A stretch of 64,000 bases of DNA from Pseudomonas lalucatii. Its GTDB lineage: Bacteria; Pseudomonadota; Gammaproteobacteria; Pseudomonadales; Pseudomonadaceae. The notes beneath the pieces are model-generated. The model saw only the letters and a program-made list of their open reading frames with translations. It had not been told where the DNA came from and ran no database searches. The stretch is from assembly GCF_018398425.1 (NCBI RefSeq), contig NZ_JADPMV010000001.1, positions 1,798,001 to 1,862,000 of the forward strand. The letters are read 5' to 3'. Positions 7,367 to 16,600 of this stretch are shown in pieces. Made by a program: the position numbers and the translations under genes. Position 1 is the stretch's first letter, and each line of letters begins with the position of its first letter.

Positions 7367-8272
7367 TCAGCGCTTGGGCGCCAGCTGCGTGCCCAGCAGC
7401 AGGCCGCCGAAGATCAGCCCGCCACCCAGCCAGTGATAGGCCTGCAGGCCTTCACCCAACAGCAACCAGCCGAGCACGGCGGTGAACACCGGCATCAGGT
7501 AGTTGGACAGCGCCGCCTTGGCCGCACCGAGCACCCGCACCCCGTGGTTCCAGGCCAGATAGGCGAGCAACGAGGCGAACACCGCCGTGTAGCCGATGGC
7601 GCCGAGGGTGCCAGGGGTGGCCGTGAAGCGTCCACCCTGGGCCAGCTCGTAGAGGTAGAACGGCAGGATCAGCGGCAGGCCCAGCAGCATCAGGGCGCCG
7701 AGCAGCGCCAGCGGAGGGATCGGCAGCAGATAGCGGGCCCAGCGCCGCAGCAGCAGGGAGTACAGCGCCCAGTCGACCACCGCCAGCAGCATGATCAGGT
7801 CGCCCGGGTTGAACGACAGCGCGGCCAGGGTCGCCAGGCTCCCCTGGCCAATCAGCACCAACAGGCCGATCGCCGCCAGGCCCATGCCCCACCAGGCGCG
7901 CGGCGCCGGCCACTCGCCGAGCAGCAGGCCGGCGCCGATGAAGGTCATCAGCGGCAGGCAGGTGTTGACCAGGGTGATGTTGATCGCCACGGTGGTCTGC
8001 GCCGCGCTGTACAGCAGCGAATTGTAGGCGGCGATGCCCAGGCCGCCGAGCACCAGCAGGCGCCAGCCGGCCTGGCACAGGGCCGAGCGATGGCGCCACA
8101 GCGGCAGCGCCGCGAAGGGCAGCAACAGGGCCAGGGCCAGGGTCCAGCGCCAGAATGACAGGGCGAAGGGCGGAATCTCGTCGCTGAAAGCGCGCGCCAC
8201 CAGGGCATTGCCCGACCAGCAGAGCACCGCCAGCAACAAGCCCAGCACGGCCATGCCACGTGAACCGCTCAT
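7367..8272 (-). CDS. EamA/DMT-family membrane transporter
   Basis: 301 residues with ten hydrophobic helices arranged as two five-helix EamA repeats (about 7-140 and 155-295). The first repeat opens with LLLAVLCWSGNALVAR and SFWRWTLALALLLP. The second contains YTAVFASLLAYLAWNHGVRV and ALSNYLMPVFTAVLGWLLLGE, which are hallmark stretches of the drug/metabolite transporter superfamily. It probably exports a small metabolite or amino acid; the substrate cannot be told from sequence. The ATG at 8272 lies 5 bases after the stop codon of the carbonic anhydrase reading frame, so it is probably co-transcribed with it. Confidence 0.85.
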   Translation of the reverse strand: MSGSRGMAVLGLLLAVLCWSGNALVARAFSDEIPPFALSFWRWTLALALLLPFAALPLWRHRSALCQAGWRLLVLGGLGIAAYNSLLYSAAQTTVAINITLVNTCLPLMTFIGAGLLLGEWPAPRAWWGMGLAAIGLLVLIGQGSLATLAALSFNPGDLIMLLAVVDWALYSLLLRRWARYLLPIPPLALLGALMLLGLPLILPFYLYELAQGGRFTATPGTLGAIGYTAVFASLLAYLAWNHGVRVLGAAKAALSNYLMPVFTAVLGWLLLGEGLQAYHWLGGGLIFGGLLLGTQLAPKR

Positions 8273-8277
8273 CGCGC

Positions 8278-8922
8278 TCAGCCCTGAGCCTGCGGACGCA
8301 GGCGGTACTGCGGCGGCAGCTGCTGGAGACCACCGACGGTGACCTCGAGGTTCTTCCAGCGGCCGTCCTTGATGCCGTAGATGCAGCCGTGCACCGCCAG
8401 CTCCTGGCCGCGATGCCAGGCGTTCTGCACGATGGTGGTGTGACTGACGTTGGCCACCTGCTGGATCACGTTGAGCTCGCACAGGCGATCGACCCGGGCC
8501 TCCTCGCCCGGCAGTTGCGCCAGGTGCTCGCGGTGCTCGTAGTAGAGATCGCGGATCGACCGCAGCCAGCCATCGATCAGGCCGTACTGCGTATCCTGCA
8601 TCGAGGCGCGTACGCCGCCGCAGCCATAGTGGCCGGTGACCAGGATGTGTTTGACCTTGAGCACGTCGACCGCGTACTGGATCACCGACAGGCAGTTGAG
8701 GTCGGTATGCAGCACCACGTTGGCGACGTTGCGGTGCACGAACAGGTCGCCCGGCAGCAGGCCGACGATCTCGTTGGCCGGCACCCGCGCATCCGAGCAG
8801 CCGATCCACAGGTATTCGGGGACCTGCTGACGCGCCAGCTTGGCGAAGAATTCCGGGTCCTCCCGGGTGATCGCCTCGGCCCAGCGGGCGTTGTTGTCGA
8901 AGAGGTGCTGTAGATCGCTCAT
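8278..8922 (-). CDS. can: beta-carbonic anhydrase (own start codon)
   Basis: 214 residues from the ATG at 8922. It catalyses reversible CO2 hydration in the cytoplasm. The zinc ligands of a beta-class enzyme are all present: C42 and D44 in GCSDAR, H98 and C101 in GHYGCGG. The start MSDLQHLFDNN and total length match, from memory, the Pseudomonas psCA enzyme. Upstream is only a weak GCGGAACAGA ribosome-binding site. The reading frame remains open upstream for 665 more codons into a nucleotidase, so translation could come from this ATG, from a fused polypeptide, or both. The transporter gene follows after 5 bases. Confidence 0.9.
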   Translation of the reverse strand: MSDLQHLFDNNARWAEAITREDPEFFAKLARQQVPEYLWIGCSDARVPANEIVGLLPGDLFVHRNVANVVLHTDLNCLSVIQYAVDVLKVKHILVTGHYGCGGVRASMQDTQYGLIDGWLRSIRDLYYEHREHLAQLPGEEARVDRLCELNVIQQVANVSHTTIVQNAWHRGQELAVHGCIYGIKDGRWKNLEVTVGGLQQLPPQYRLRPQAQG

Positions 8923-10917
8923 GCCGTCTGTTCCGCGAGGTGCCGGTGCGCACCATAGGGCGCGCACGAAGCCTTTGGCAAGCCGGCGGTGCCGGCTCAG
9001 GCCGCTGCCGGGCCGGCGCGCGCCCAACCAGCAGAGCGCCAGCACCAGGGCCAGCAACAGCAGGCTGGCGCCCCATTGCAGCGGGCCGGCGTAGCGGTAC
9101 AGCGCGGCGGGATGCAGGCTCGGCTCGCGCAGCAGGCGCTGCTCGGCCGCCGCGCCGCGCACCGGGATGTCGGCCAGGCCATCGCCATCCAGGTCGGGCA
9201 GGCCGCGCACATGGTCGAGCAGGGCCTGCCACTCCTTGTACTCCTGAATCCCCAGTGTCGTCGGGTCGCTGTCGATGATCGCCGCCTCGAGGTCGGCCAG
9301 CGGGCGCCCCCGGGCGTCCTTGGGCTGCACCCTGAGCAGGCCCTTGCTCAGGTCGCCTACCAGCCAGGTGAAACTGCCGACGTAGCTGGTGGCACCGATG
9401 CTGTAGAGGCGCGCGTCGTTCAGGTCCAGGGGCCGGTAGCCGCGCTGCGGGTCACCCAGCTCGATGCGACTGACCCGGTCGAACGGCACCCGCAGAGGGT
9501 TGTAGGCGAAACGCAGGCCGGACAGACGCGGGTAGTAGCTACGGCTGTCGCGCAGCTGGTAGGCCAGCAGCAGCACCTCCAGCAGGTTCTTCAGCTCCCG
9601 CCCCGTGACATACACCTTGAGCAGCGGATAGCCCGGGGCATCGTCGAACTGGCCGATGCCCAAGGGGGCGATGCGAAACAGGTCGGAAACGCTCTGCACG
9701 CCATGACGGCCACGGCTCAGGTCGTCGCGGATGGTGCCGTTGCCGGTGAAGGCCACGTCGCTGCCGGTGGCCTGGCGCAACGCATCGGTGACCAGGTTGC
9801 CCAGCACCGGATCGGCGAAGTCGCGGGTCAGGCGGCGCTCGACCCTGGCCAGCGGCTGGTCGAAGGCGAAGCCCCTGGGCGCCAGCATGCGCTCGCCGAC
9901 CACCCGCTTGAAGTCCTCGACCCGTGCGGTGATGACCGTATCGCCGGCGATACGGTCGTCGATCGGGTGCAGCCGATAATCGACCAATTGCGCCCGACCG
10001 TCATCGTCCAGGCGCATGCGCAGTTCGCCGAGATGCTGGATCTCCGAGCCGGCCTGCATCACCGGGGTGCGTCCGTTCACCAGCAGCGGCCGGGCCAGGG
10101 CGGTGTGCGAGTGGCCACCGACCACCAGGTCGATGCCCGGCACCTGCTCGACCAGCTCCACCTCCTCGCCGCGCCAGCTGCCATCGGCCTGCTCGGTCAC
10201 CCCCATATGCGAGAGCAGGATGACCACCTCGACGCCCTCCTCCTCGCGCAGTTTCCTGACCATGGCGTGGGCGCTGGCCACCGGATCGGCGAAGCGCAGC
10301 GGCTTGAGCATGGGGCTGACCGCCACCGCGTTGTTGCCGAGCAGGCCGAACAGGCCGAAACGGATGCCGCCCTTGTCGATCACCTTGTAGGGCAGGATGC
10401 GCCCGGCGTCGTAGTGCGCCTGCAGGCTGTCGTCTTCCGGCCGTTCGGGGTCGAAGCCCAGGTTGCTCGCCAGCAGCGGCACCAGCGCGGTCCCCTCGGC
10501 CCGGTGCGCCGCGGTGATCATCGCCGCCAGACCGGCTGGACGAAAATCGAACTCATGGTTGCCCAGGGTCGCGGCGTCGTAGCCCAGTTCGCTGAGCAGG
10601 CGCAGTTCGCCGCCCAGCTCGCGGCTGAGGGTATGGAACAGCGTGCCCATGCTGAAGTCGCCGCCGTCCAGCAGCAGCACCGGCTGCTCGCCGGCGGCCG
10701 CACGGCGCGCCGCGACCAGGCTGGCCAGGCGGGCGACGCCGCCGACCGTGTCGTCGTCATGGGTGGTGGCCGGGCTGTACTCGTTGTTGGGGCCGAAGCC
10801 GAGCAGGCGCGACTGCCAGTCGTTGGTGTGCAGTATGGTGAAACTGCGCTCGGCGGCGGGGGCCAGGCCCGCCAGCAGCAGGCAACAGGCGGCGATCCAG
10901 GGGCGAAGCAGAGGCAT
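8278..10917 (-). CDS. 5'-nucleotidase/metallophosphoesterase reading in frame into carbonic anhydrase (possible fusion)
   Basis: The frame from the ATG at 10917 is 879 codons with no internal stop. Residues 1-22 are a signal peptide ending APAA. Residues 25-330 are a calcineurin-like phosphoesterase of the UshA/5'-nucleotidase family (ILHTNDWQS with D33, LLDGGDF, LGNHEFDF, GGHSHT). About 370-560 is the 5'-nucleotidase C-terminal domain (TGNGTIRDDL and a YSIGATSYV strand). Residues 575-583 have a DLDGDGLAD calcium-loop-like motif. Residues 615-632 form one membrane helix, followed by an Arg-rich stretch (633-665) and then the carbonic anhydrase. I checked the junction codons by hand and found no stop. 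A periplasmic nucleotidase, one membrane span and a cytoplasmic anhydrase would be topologically consistent. A lost stop codon or an indel is the alternative. Confidence 0.7.
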   Translation of the reverse strand: MPLLRPWIAACCLLLAGLAPAAERSFTILHTNDWQSRLLGFGPNNEYSPATTHDDDTVGGVARLASLVAARRAAAGEQPVLLLDGGDFSMGTLFHTLSRELGGELRLLSELGYDAATLGNHEFDFRPAGLAAMITAAHRAEGTALVPLLASNLGFDPERPEDDSLQAHYDAGRILPYKVIDKGGIRFGLFGLLGNNAVAVSPMLKPLRFADPVASAHAMVRKLREEEGVEVVILLSHMGVTEQADGSWRGEEVELVEQVPGIDLVVGGHSHTALARPLLVNGRTPVMQAGSEIQHLGELRMRLDDDGRAQLVDYRLHPIDDRIAGDTVITARVEDFKRVVGERMLAPRGFAFDQPLARVERRLTRDFADPVLGNLVTDALRQATGSDVAFTGNGTIRDDLSRGRHGVQSVSDLFRIAPLGIGQFDDAPGYPLLKVYVTGRELKNLLEVLLLAYQLRDSRSYYPRLSGLRFAYNPLRVPFDRVSRIELGDPQRGYRPLDLNDARLYSIGATSYVGSFTWLVGDLSKGLLRVQPKDARGRPLADLEAAIIDSDPTTLGIQEYKEWQALLDHVRGLPDLDGDGLADIPVRGAAAEQRLLREPSLHPAALYRYAGPLQWGASLLLLALVLALCWLGARRPGSGLSRHRRLAKGFVRALWCAPAPRGTDGMSDLQHLFDNNARWAEAITREDPEFFAKLARQQVPEYLWIGCSDARVPANEIVGLLPGDLFVHRNVANVVLHTDLNCLSVIQYAVDVLKVKHILVTGHYGCGGVRASMQDTQYGLIDGWLRSIRDLYYEHREHLAQLPGEEARVDRLCELNVIQQVANVSHTTIVQNAWHRGQELAVHGCIYGIKDGRWKNLEVTVGGLQQLPPQYRLRPQAQG

Positions 10918-11115
10918 CGGGGCTCCTCGAACATAGGGGTCAGGCGGCGGCGGACCGAGCGCTGGGGCGGCAGTATCCAGCAAGTTCGCCACGGGAACAG
11001 CGACGGATCGGGCCGCCGTCACTCGCCGATCGAGTCAGCGCCGCGCAGGGGATAACGGAATCTTTCGCCGCCGCCGGCGTCAACCCTAAGTAACCTCTGC
11101 AGAGGAAGCACCCAG

Positions 11116-11460
11116 ATGCCTGCAACGCCCCCCGCCGACGCCTCGCACAAGCCCAGACGCGTAGCGCTCGAGCAGGACGACGCCCTGGACGACGTGGCGG
11201 ATGACGACGAGCCGGAACACGAGCTGATCGAGGAGTTCGAACGCAGCCAGCGCCGGGAAGCCGGTCTGAGCGAAGACGCCCCGCCCGGGCATGGCCCGGA
11301 CAAGGACGACGCCGACCTGGAGGACCTGATCCACGAGGATGGCGCCCGCTCGCCCTACGAGGAAGGCGGCGAACTGCCGGCCGACCACGACCTGAGCATC
11401 CTCGACGAGGACGACAACGACTTCGGCCTGGAGGAGGACGAGCGCCCGCCGCGCCGCTGA
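11116..11460 (+). CDS. acidic, probably disordered conserved protein
   Basis: 114 residues, of which well over a third are Asp or Glu, with almost no hydrophobic core and several DD/EE clusters (DDVADDDEPEHELIEEF, ILDEDDNDFGLEEDE). It begins and ends with basic or proline-rich stretches. AGAGGAAG lies upstream of the ATG. It is transcribed away from the nucleotidase gene, so the 198-base gap 10918-11115 should hold divergent promoters. A hypothetical gene sits in this position beside the carbonic anhydrase in P. aeruginosa (from memory). No function is suggested by the sequence. Confidence 0.65.
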   Translation: MPATPPADASHKPRRVALEQDDALDDVADDDEPEHELIEEFERSQRREAGLSEDAPPGHGPDKDDADLEDLIHEDGARSPYEEGGELPADHDLSILDEDDNDFGLEEDERPPRR

Positions 11461-11478
11461 TCGCCCGGGGTTCTGGGT

Positions 11479-11931
11479 TCAGTCGAGCAGGGTGCAGGCC
11501 ATCACCAGCGCATCCTCGCGCCCGCCCACGGCCGGGTAGTAATCGCGGCGCCGGCCGACCTCGTTGAAGCCATAGCGCTCGTACAGGCGGTAGGCCGCCT
11601 GGTTGCTGGCGCGCACCTCGAGGAAACACTCCCCGGCCTTGAGCTGCAAGGCGCGCTGCATGAGGAACTCCAGCAGGCGCAGGCCCAGGCCACGGCCCTG
11701 GCTCTCCGGCTTGACGGTGATGTTGAGCAGGTGGGCCTCGTCGATGATCACGTTGATCACCCCGTGGCCGACCTGCTGGCTGCCCTCGAACATCAGCCAG
11801 CAGTCGTAGGACTTCAGGCTGTCGGCGAAGATGCCACGGGTCCAGGGGTGGCTGAAGGCGGCATACTCGATTTTCAGCACGGCCTCGAGATCCGCCTCGG
11901 TCATCGGGCGGAAGGATATCGCGTCACTCAT
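11479..11931 (-). CDS. rimI: ribosomal-protein-alanine N-acetyltransferase RimI
   Basis: 150 residues, one GNAT domain. RimI acetylates the N-terminus of ribosomal protein S18 using acetyl-CoA. The acetyl-CoA pocket motif reads VKPESQGRGLGLRLLEFL (R/QxxGxG/A), and the family's ending motif FLEVRASNQAAYRLYERYGF is intact, with the Tyr acid near the C-terminus. The usual N-terminal FRPMTEADLEAVLKIE and HPW are present. Its ATG overlaps the TGA of the upstream gene (ATGA, 11928-11931), so translation is coupled to holD as in E. coli, where holD and rimI are also adjacent. Confidence 0.93.
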   Translation of the reverse strand: MSDAISFRPMTEADLEAVLKIEYAAFSHPWTRGIFADSLKSYDCWLMFEGSQQVGHGVINVIIDEAHLLNITVKPESQGRGLGLRLLEFLMQRALQLKAGECFLEVRASNQAAYRLYERYGFNEVGRRRDYYPAVGGREDALVMACTLLD

Positions 11932-12725
11932 TGCGCCCGACTCATCCAGCGTTGGCGCACCCGGCGCATCGCCTGCCACAGCGCGCGCTTGCGTTGCGGC
12001 TCTTCCAGCAGCAGTTCCAACCCGGGCAGCGCCCAGGCCGGCCCCAGGCCCTCGACCTGCAGCTCGCGGTGGTAGGCGTCGGCGTCGGCCTCGCCGGCGA
12101 AGCGTACGGCCGGCAGCCCCACCAGCCACAGGCAGGCGCAGGGCGCCTGCTCTTCCAGGCGCGCGGATACGAAGCTCTGCACGAACTCCAGGGCCGCCTC
12201 CGGGCCCTGATCCATGTTGCCGCGCACCAGCAGCGGCCAGCGCACCGGCTCGCCGACCGCTTGCGGGCTGTCCGGCAGGCCGGCGGCGCGCAGCAGGTCC
12301 CGGAGCAGCAGATAGGCCGGATCGCGGCCCTGCAGAGGCTCGCCGGTGGGCAGCTCGACCAGCAGCGCGCAGTCGCCGGCACGCAGCAGCTGCAGGGCGA
12401 AGCGCGGTGGCGGCACCACCGCCGGCCTGGCCGCCCCGGGCTTGGCGTCCGCGGCCTCGCTCTGCTCGGGCCTGGCGTTGCGGGCCGTGGCGGCGGGCTT
12501 GGGCACCTCGACCTTCGGCCGCTCGGCCACCGGGGCGGGGGGCACCGCTGCCACGCTCGCGCGCAGCGCCTGCACGCTCGGCTCGGCATCGACCGGTGCT
12601 TCGGGCGCCGGCGGCGCCAGCAGCTCCGGCCGCGACGGCGCGGCGAACGGCAGCTCCACCCGCGGCAGCCAGCTGGCCACCTGCATGGCGCTCAGGTAGG
12701 CACGGCGGCGCAGTTCTGCAATCAA
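11928..12725 (-). CDS. holD: probable DNA polymerase III psi subunit (HolD-like)
   Basis: 265 residues. The start at 12725 is TTG, overlapping the leuA stop (TTGA). It was chosen because the family begins with an Arg-rich helix followed by AYLxAMxV and PR, all present ([17 protein letters not shown]); an ATG further in (12686) would delete this. The N-terminal peptide is where psi binds chi. Then comes a 70-residue Pro/Ala-rich linker (about 35-110), then a globular part with [23 protein letters not shown] and [22 protein letters not shown]. The pseudomonad psi subunit is known to be long and poorly conserved, and gene order before rimI supports this call. It was not recognised by strong motifs, so confidence is moderate. 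Confidence 0.65.
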   Translation of the reverse strand: MIAELRRRAYLSAMQVASWLPRVELPFAAPSRPELLAPPAPEAPVDAEPSVQALRASVAAVPPAPVAERPKVEVPKPAATARNARPEQSEAADAKPGAARPAVVPPPRFALQLLRAGDCALLVELPTGEPLQGRDPAYLLLRDLLRAAGLPDSPQAVGEPVRWPLLVRGNMDQGPEAALEFVQSFVSARLEEQAPCACLWLVGLPAVRFAGEADADAYHRELQVEGLGPAWALPGLELLLEEPQRKRALWQAMRRVRQRWMSRAQ

Positions 12726-14269
12726 ACGTCAGCCACCTGCGGATGGGCCTTCTGCCCGGCCTGCATCAGGTTCAGGGCGTTGATATAGGCCTTGGCCGAG
12801 GCCACCAGGATGTCGGTGTCGGCGCCGTTGCCGTTGACGATGCGCCCGGCCTTCTCCAGGCGCACCGTGACCTCGCCCTGGGAGTCGGTGCCCTGGGTGA
12901 TGGCGTTGACCGAGTAGAGTTGCAGGTTGGCATTGGAGCCGGCGATCGACTCGATGGCCTTGAAGGTCGCGTCCACCGGGCCCGAGCCCTGGGACTCGGC
13001 ACCGCGCTCGGCACCATCGACGCTGAGCACCAGCTTGGCCTGGGGCACCTCGCCGGTCTTGCTGGCCACCTCCAGGGTCACCAGCTTGAAGTGCTCCGGG
13101 GCCTCCTCACCGAGGGTGTCGGAGACCAGCGCCTGCAGGTCCTCGTCGAAGATCTCGTGCTTCTTGTCGGCCAGTTCCTTGAAGCGGGCGAAGGCGGCAT
13201 TCAGCTCGGCCTCGCCGGCCAGGGCGATGCCCAGCTCGTCCAGGCGCGAGCGGAAGGCGTTGCGCCCGCTCAATTTACCCAGCGACAGCTTGTTGGTGTG
13301 CCAGCCGACCGACTGCGCCGACATGATCTCGTAGGTCTCGCGGTGCTTGAGCACGCCGTCCTGGTGAATGCCCGACTCGTGGGCGAAGGCGTTGGCGCCG
13401 ACGATGGCCTTGTTCGGCTGCACCGGGAAGCCGGTGATACCGGAGACCATGCGCGAGGTGCTGAGGATGTGCGGGGTGTCGATGTTGGTGTGTACGCCAA
13501 GCAGGTCCGCGCGGGTCTTGATCGCCATGACGATCTCCTCCAGCGCGGCGTTGCCGGCCCGCTCGCCCAGGCCGTTGATGGTGCACTCGACCTGGCGCGC
13601 GCCGGCCACCACCGCCGCCAGGGAGTTGGCCACGGCCAGCCCCAGGTCGTTGTGGCAATGCACCGAGAACACCGCCTTGTCGGCATTGGGGATGCGCTGC
13701 AACAACTGGCGGATGGTCTCGGCGTACTGGTGCGGAATGGCGTAGCCGACGGTGTCGGGGATGTTGATGGTGCGCGCACCGGCGTCGATGGCCGCCTCGA
13801 TGATGCGGCAGAGGAAGTCCAGCTCGGAGCGGCCGGCGTCCTCGCAGGAGAACTCCACATCGCTGCACAGGTTGCGCGCCCGCTTGACCGCGTGCACCGC
13901 CTGCTCGATCACCTGGTCCGGCTGCATGCGCAGCTTGTACTGCATGTGGATCGGGCTGGTGGCGATGAAGGTGTGGATGCGCCCGGAGTTGGCCCCGGCC
14001 AGGGCCTCGGCGGCGCGGTCGATGTCGGCGTCCACCGCCCTTGAGAGGCTGCACACGGTGCTGTCCTTGATGCTGTCGGCGATCGCCTTGACCGCGGCGA
14101 AGTCGCCCGGGCTGGCGATGGCGAAGCCGGCCTCGATCACGTCGACGCGCAGGCGCTCCAGGGCCTTGGCGATGCGCAGCTTCTCCTCGCCGGTCATGGA
14201 CGCGCCGGGGCTCTGCTCGCCGTCGCGCAGGGTGGTATCGAAAATAATGACGCGGTCGCTGCTGCTCAT
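12722..14269 (-). CDS. leuA: 2-isopropylmalate synthase (LeuA type 1)
   Basis: 515 residues, first step of leucine synthesis: acetyl-CoA plus 2-oxoisovalerate to 2-isopropylmalate. The TIM-barrel signature [16 protein letters not shown] is at residues 10-25, the second family signature [18 protein letters not shown] (metal His pair) lies near 200, and [13 protein letters not shown] follows. The linker [23 protein letters not shown] is intact. The C-terminal 120 residues are the leucine-binding regulatory domain. GAGGAG precedes the ATG at 14269. The E. coli-length form (about 520 residues) differs from the longer LeuA that I recall for most Pseudomonas. The next gene overlaps its stop codon, so leuA, holD and rimI form one transcript. 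Confidence 0.93.
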   Translation of the reverse strand: MSSSDRVIIFDTTLRDGEQSPGASMTGEEKLRIAKALERLRVDVIEAGFAIASPGDFAAVKAIADSIKDSTVCSLSRAVDADIDRAAEALAGANSGRIHTFIATSPIHMQYKLRMQPDQVIEQAVHAVKRARNLCSDVEFSCEDAGRSELDFLCRIIEAAIDAGARTINIPDTVGYAIPHQYAETIRQLLQRIPNADKAVFSVHCHNDLGLAVANSLAAVVAGARQVECTINGLGERAGNAALEEIVMAIKTRADLLGVHTNIDTPHILSTSRMVSGITGFPVQPNKAIVGANAFAHESGIHQDGVLKHRETYEIMSAQSVGWHTNKLSLGKLSGRNAFRSRLDELGIALAGEAELNAAFARFKELADKKHEIFDEDLQALVSDTLGEEAPEHFKLVTLEVASKTGEVPQAKLVLSVDGAERGAESQGSGPVDATFKAIESIAGSNANLQLYSVNAITQGTDSQGEVTVRLEKAGRIVNGNGADTDILVASAKAYINALNLMQAGQKAHPQVADV

Positions 14270-14420
14270 GCTCGACTCCTCGGGGCTCGCTCGATCGACG
14301 GCGGGGCTCAGGCAAAGGCGCCCACTGGCGGGGCACTCAAGGGAGGAATTGTGGCGTGAAATGCCCCCGACGGAAAGCCTGCAGCGGCTGTGCGGTCGCC
14401 CGGCCTGGCGCCGACGCCGC

Positions 14421-15074
14421 TCAGCCCTGGCGCAACAGCCCGAGCAGGTGCTCGGCGATCGCCCCCTTGATGGCATTGATGCTCAGCTGCGAGCAGTGCC
14501 CCAGGCCGGCCAGGTCAATGCGGTGCAGGTGCAGCGACGGCATGCGCGCCTCGTACTCGCGCAAGTCGCCCTTGACCAGCACCGGCAGGAAATCCTCGCC
14601 CCACGCCCGATAGCGCTGGACCAGCAGGCGCAGACCTTGCTGGAAGGGCAGCTCGGCGGAAGCCACCAGGCGGTTGCCGTGGGGGATCTTCAGGTACAGG
14701 CCGCTGCGCCCCAGGGTCTCGCCCGGCAGGATATGCACCCCGGTCGGCGCCACGGCGTGGGCCGGGATGTCGTGGAAGGTGTCGTGCCAGGCCTGCTCGT
14801 CCGGCAGGACGGTGATGTCGCCGTGATCACTCTGCGGCACCACGAAGCTGTAGTTGCTGTAGAGCTTCTGCACATAACCCGAGTAGACGCACAGGCGATT
14901 CTCGAAACGGCGCAGAAAGGCGACCGCCTCGGCGCGATCGGTGATGGCGCCGAGGTCCCGGGTCAGATCGGGCAACCCCTGCAAGGCGTCCCAGCATTCA
15001 TCGAGAGTGGCGGCGGAGGCGGACAAGGTAAGCTCGCTCGGCAAAGGGGGGCGCCTCTGCCTCGCAGAAAGCAT
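14421..15074 (-). CDS. conserved protein of unknown function
   Basis: 217 residues from the ATG at 15074. The frame is open upstream to 15218, but the ATG at 15074 is the last one before the conserved-looking part and no strong ribosome-binding site is visible, so the start is uncertain. Noticeable stretches are [58 protein letters not shown] and a C-terminal [15 protein letters not shown] helix. It has no signal peptide, membrane segment or known catalytic motif. It lies on the minus strand between leuA and the divergently transcribed mks operon. Confidence 0.55.
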   Translation of the reverse strand: MLSARQRRPPLPSELTLSASAATLDECWDALQGLPDLTRDLGAITDRAEAVAFLRRFENRLCVYSGYVQKLYSNYSFVVPQSDHGDITVLPDEQAWHDTFHDIPAHAVAPTGVHILPGETLGRSGLYLKIPHGNRLVASAELPFQQGLRLLVQRYRAWGEDFLPVLVKGDLREYEARMPSLHLHRIDLAGLGHCSQLSINAIKGAIAEHLLGLLRQG

Positions 15075-15253
15075 GCCAAGCAAATCAACGACTTGAACGG
15101 GCCTTGCGGGCCGCTCCGAGCCGTTCTCCCGGGCCGGGGCCGTCCGAAACTGCCGCGTTGCGTCACCTGTGCCTCCGATCGGTTCGCACTCAAGCGCCGG
15201 CCGGCCGATGCAGTACAATCGGCGTTTTTTCCGATTGAGCGACCGGCCCCTCG

Positions 15254-16495
15254 ATGATCGACCCCAAGCGCGTGCTGCGCGCCCTCGCCGAACACTGGAC
15301 CCTGCTCGAGCCGCTGTGCGAGCGTTTCGACGCCGGTACCCTGAGCCTGGTCGAGCTGCGCAACCAGCTCGCCGCCCAGCTGCCCGACAGCACCCCGGTG
15401 GACATCACCGCCCTGCTCGACCAGTGGATCCGCCTGGACATCCTGGTGCCCGTGGCCAAGAGCCCCAACCGCTTCGAGCTCAACGCGCAGATCCACGACT
15501 TCCTCGCCTACCTGCGCCGCGAGCACCGCCTCGGCCTGTGCCTGGAAATCGAGGCCTACCTGCGCCATCTGGAGCGCCTGGCCGGCTATATCCAGGATGC
15601 CTTCGAGGTGCGCGACGCCGCCGACCTGGCGCGCCAGCTGCGCCTGCTCGACATGCGCGTGCGCGACGTGCTGAAGAAGCTCGGCAACGACGAGCAGGCA
15701 CTGATCGCCGTGGCCGAACGGGCCAAGACCAGCGACCGGCAGATCCCCCTGCGCCAGCGCTATGCCGAGGTGCTGGCCACCTGGGACGAGTACGTCGAGC
15801 CGATGATCCAGCTGGTGGCCGCCGACGGCGCCTTCGAGCAGGGCGTGTACCGCGTCGAGCACGTGCTGCTGCGCCTGCTCGGCGAGCAGCAGCGCCTCGG
15901 CCAGCTGGTCGACGACGACCTGCTGCTGCGCACCCACGCGCGCATCCTGGAGATGCAGACCACCGCCCAGCTGACCCTGCGCCGCGCCCGCGAGCTGCTG
16001 CTGCCGCTGCGCGAGGAGGCGCGCCGGCATAACGCGGTGACCCGCGGCGCGGCGCTGGCGCTTTCCGCGATTCGTAAACGCGGCCTGGATGCCGTGCCCC
16101 AGGCGGCCCTGCCGCTGTTCAGCCGGCCGCAGAGCACCTTCCTCGGCAGCGCCTCCCAGGTCGAGGCCTACGTCTATGCCCTGGCCCGCTTCGAAGCCAA
16201 GCCGGCACACTTCCCCAAGGCCGGCGCCAGCCGCAAGAGCGGTGCGCCCCAGGCACCGAAGACCGCCCGCGAGATGCTCGAGCGCTGCGAACAGGCCCTG
16301 CCGCTGCCCGACCTGATGCTCTGGCTGCTGGCGCAGGAGCCGGAAGGCGCTACCGACGAGTTGCTCTACTGGTTCTCGCGCCTGTCCCGCGACGCGCGTT
16401 TCCAGCGCGAACGTCTGGAGCGCCGCGACTACCTGACCCGCGAGCACCAGCTCAGCCTGAGCTCCTATGCGCTGCTGGGCCGCCCCGATGCTTAA
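15254..16495 (+). CDS. mksF: MksF, kleisin subunit of the MksBEF condensin
   Basis: 413 residues, first gene of mksF-mksE-mksB. MksBEF is the MukBEF-like SMC complex that compacts and helps segregate the chromosome in Pseudomonas. As in MukF-type kleisins, the N-terminus is a winged helix (about 1-90: DPKRVLRALAEHWTLLEPLCERF, then LDQWIRLDILVPVAKSPNRFELN). The rest is nearly all helical with Arg/Glu-rich stretches. No enzyme motif is expected. The start is preceded by a weak GAGCGACCGG. The order and sizes of the three genes match the Pseudomonas system. Confidence 0.85.
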   Translation: MIDPKRVLRALAEHWTLLEPLCERFDAGTLSLVELRNQLAAQLPDSTPVDITALLDQWIRLDILVPVAKSPNRFELNAQIHDFLAYLRREHRLGLCLEIEAYLRHLERLAGYIQDAFEVRDAADLARQLRLLDMRVRDVLKKLGNDEQALIAVAERAKTSDRQIPLRQRYAEVLATWDEYVEPMIQLVAADGAFEQGVYRVEHVLLRLLGEQQRLGQLVDDDLLLRTHARILEMQTTAQLTLRRARELLLPLREEARRHNAVTRGAALALSAIRKRGLDAVPQAALPLFSRPQSTFLGSASQVEAYVYALARFEAKPAHFPKAGASRKSGAPQAPKTAREMLERCEQALPLPDLMLWLLAQEPEGATDELLYWFSRLSRDARFQRERLERRDYLTREHQLSLSSYALLGRPDA

Positions 16496-16502
16496 GCCCT
16501 GC

Positions 16503-16579
16503 GTAGGGTGGCCAACGCGCAGCTTGTCCACCTGTCACCCTCTTCATGGTGGAAAGCGCTTCGCGGCTTTCCACCCTAC
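16503..16579. repeat. palindromic intergenic repeat inside the mks operon
   Basis: GTAGGGTGG (16503-16511) pairs with CCACCCTAC (16571-16579). Nested within it is GGTGGAAAGC (16548-16557) pairing with GCTTTCCACC (16566-16575) around GCTTCGCG. GTAGGGTGGAAA-type palindromes are a common dispersed element in Pseudomonas genomes. It fills the whole 105-base gap between mksF and mksE and could stabilise or attenuate the transcript between the two subunits. Confidence 0.6.
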
Positions 16580-16600
16580 GACTGCCTGCGAGTCTTGCGC

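Noticed and set aside
8989..11055. Long plus-strand frame opposite the nucleotidase gene
   Set aside because: A Gln/Ala/His/Arg-rich translation typical of antisense shadow frames in high-GC genes; the minus-strand frame has clear enzyme motifs. The same holds for 5301-7436, 20167-22620, 51951-54749 (plus) and 16783-20148 (minus).
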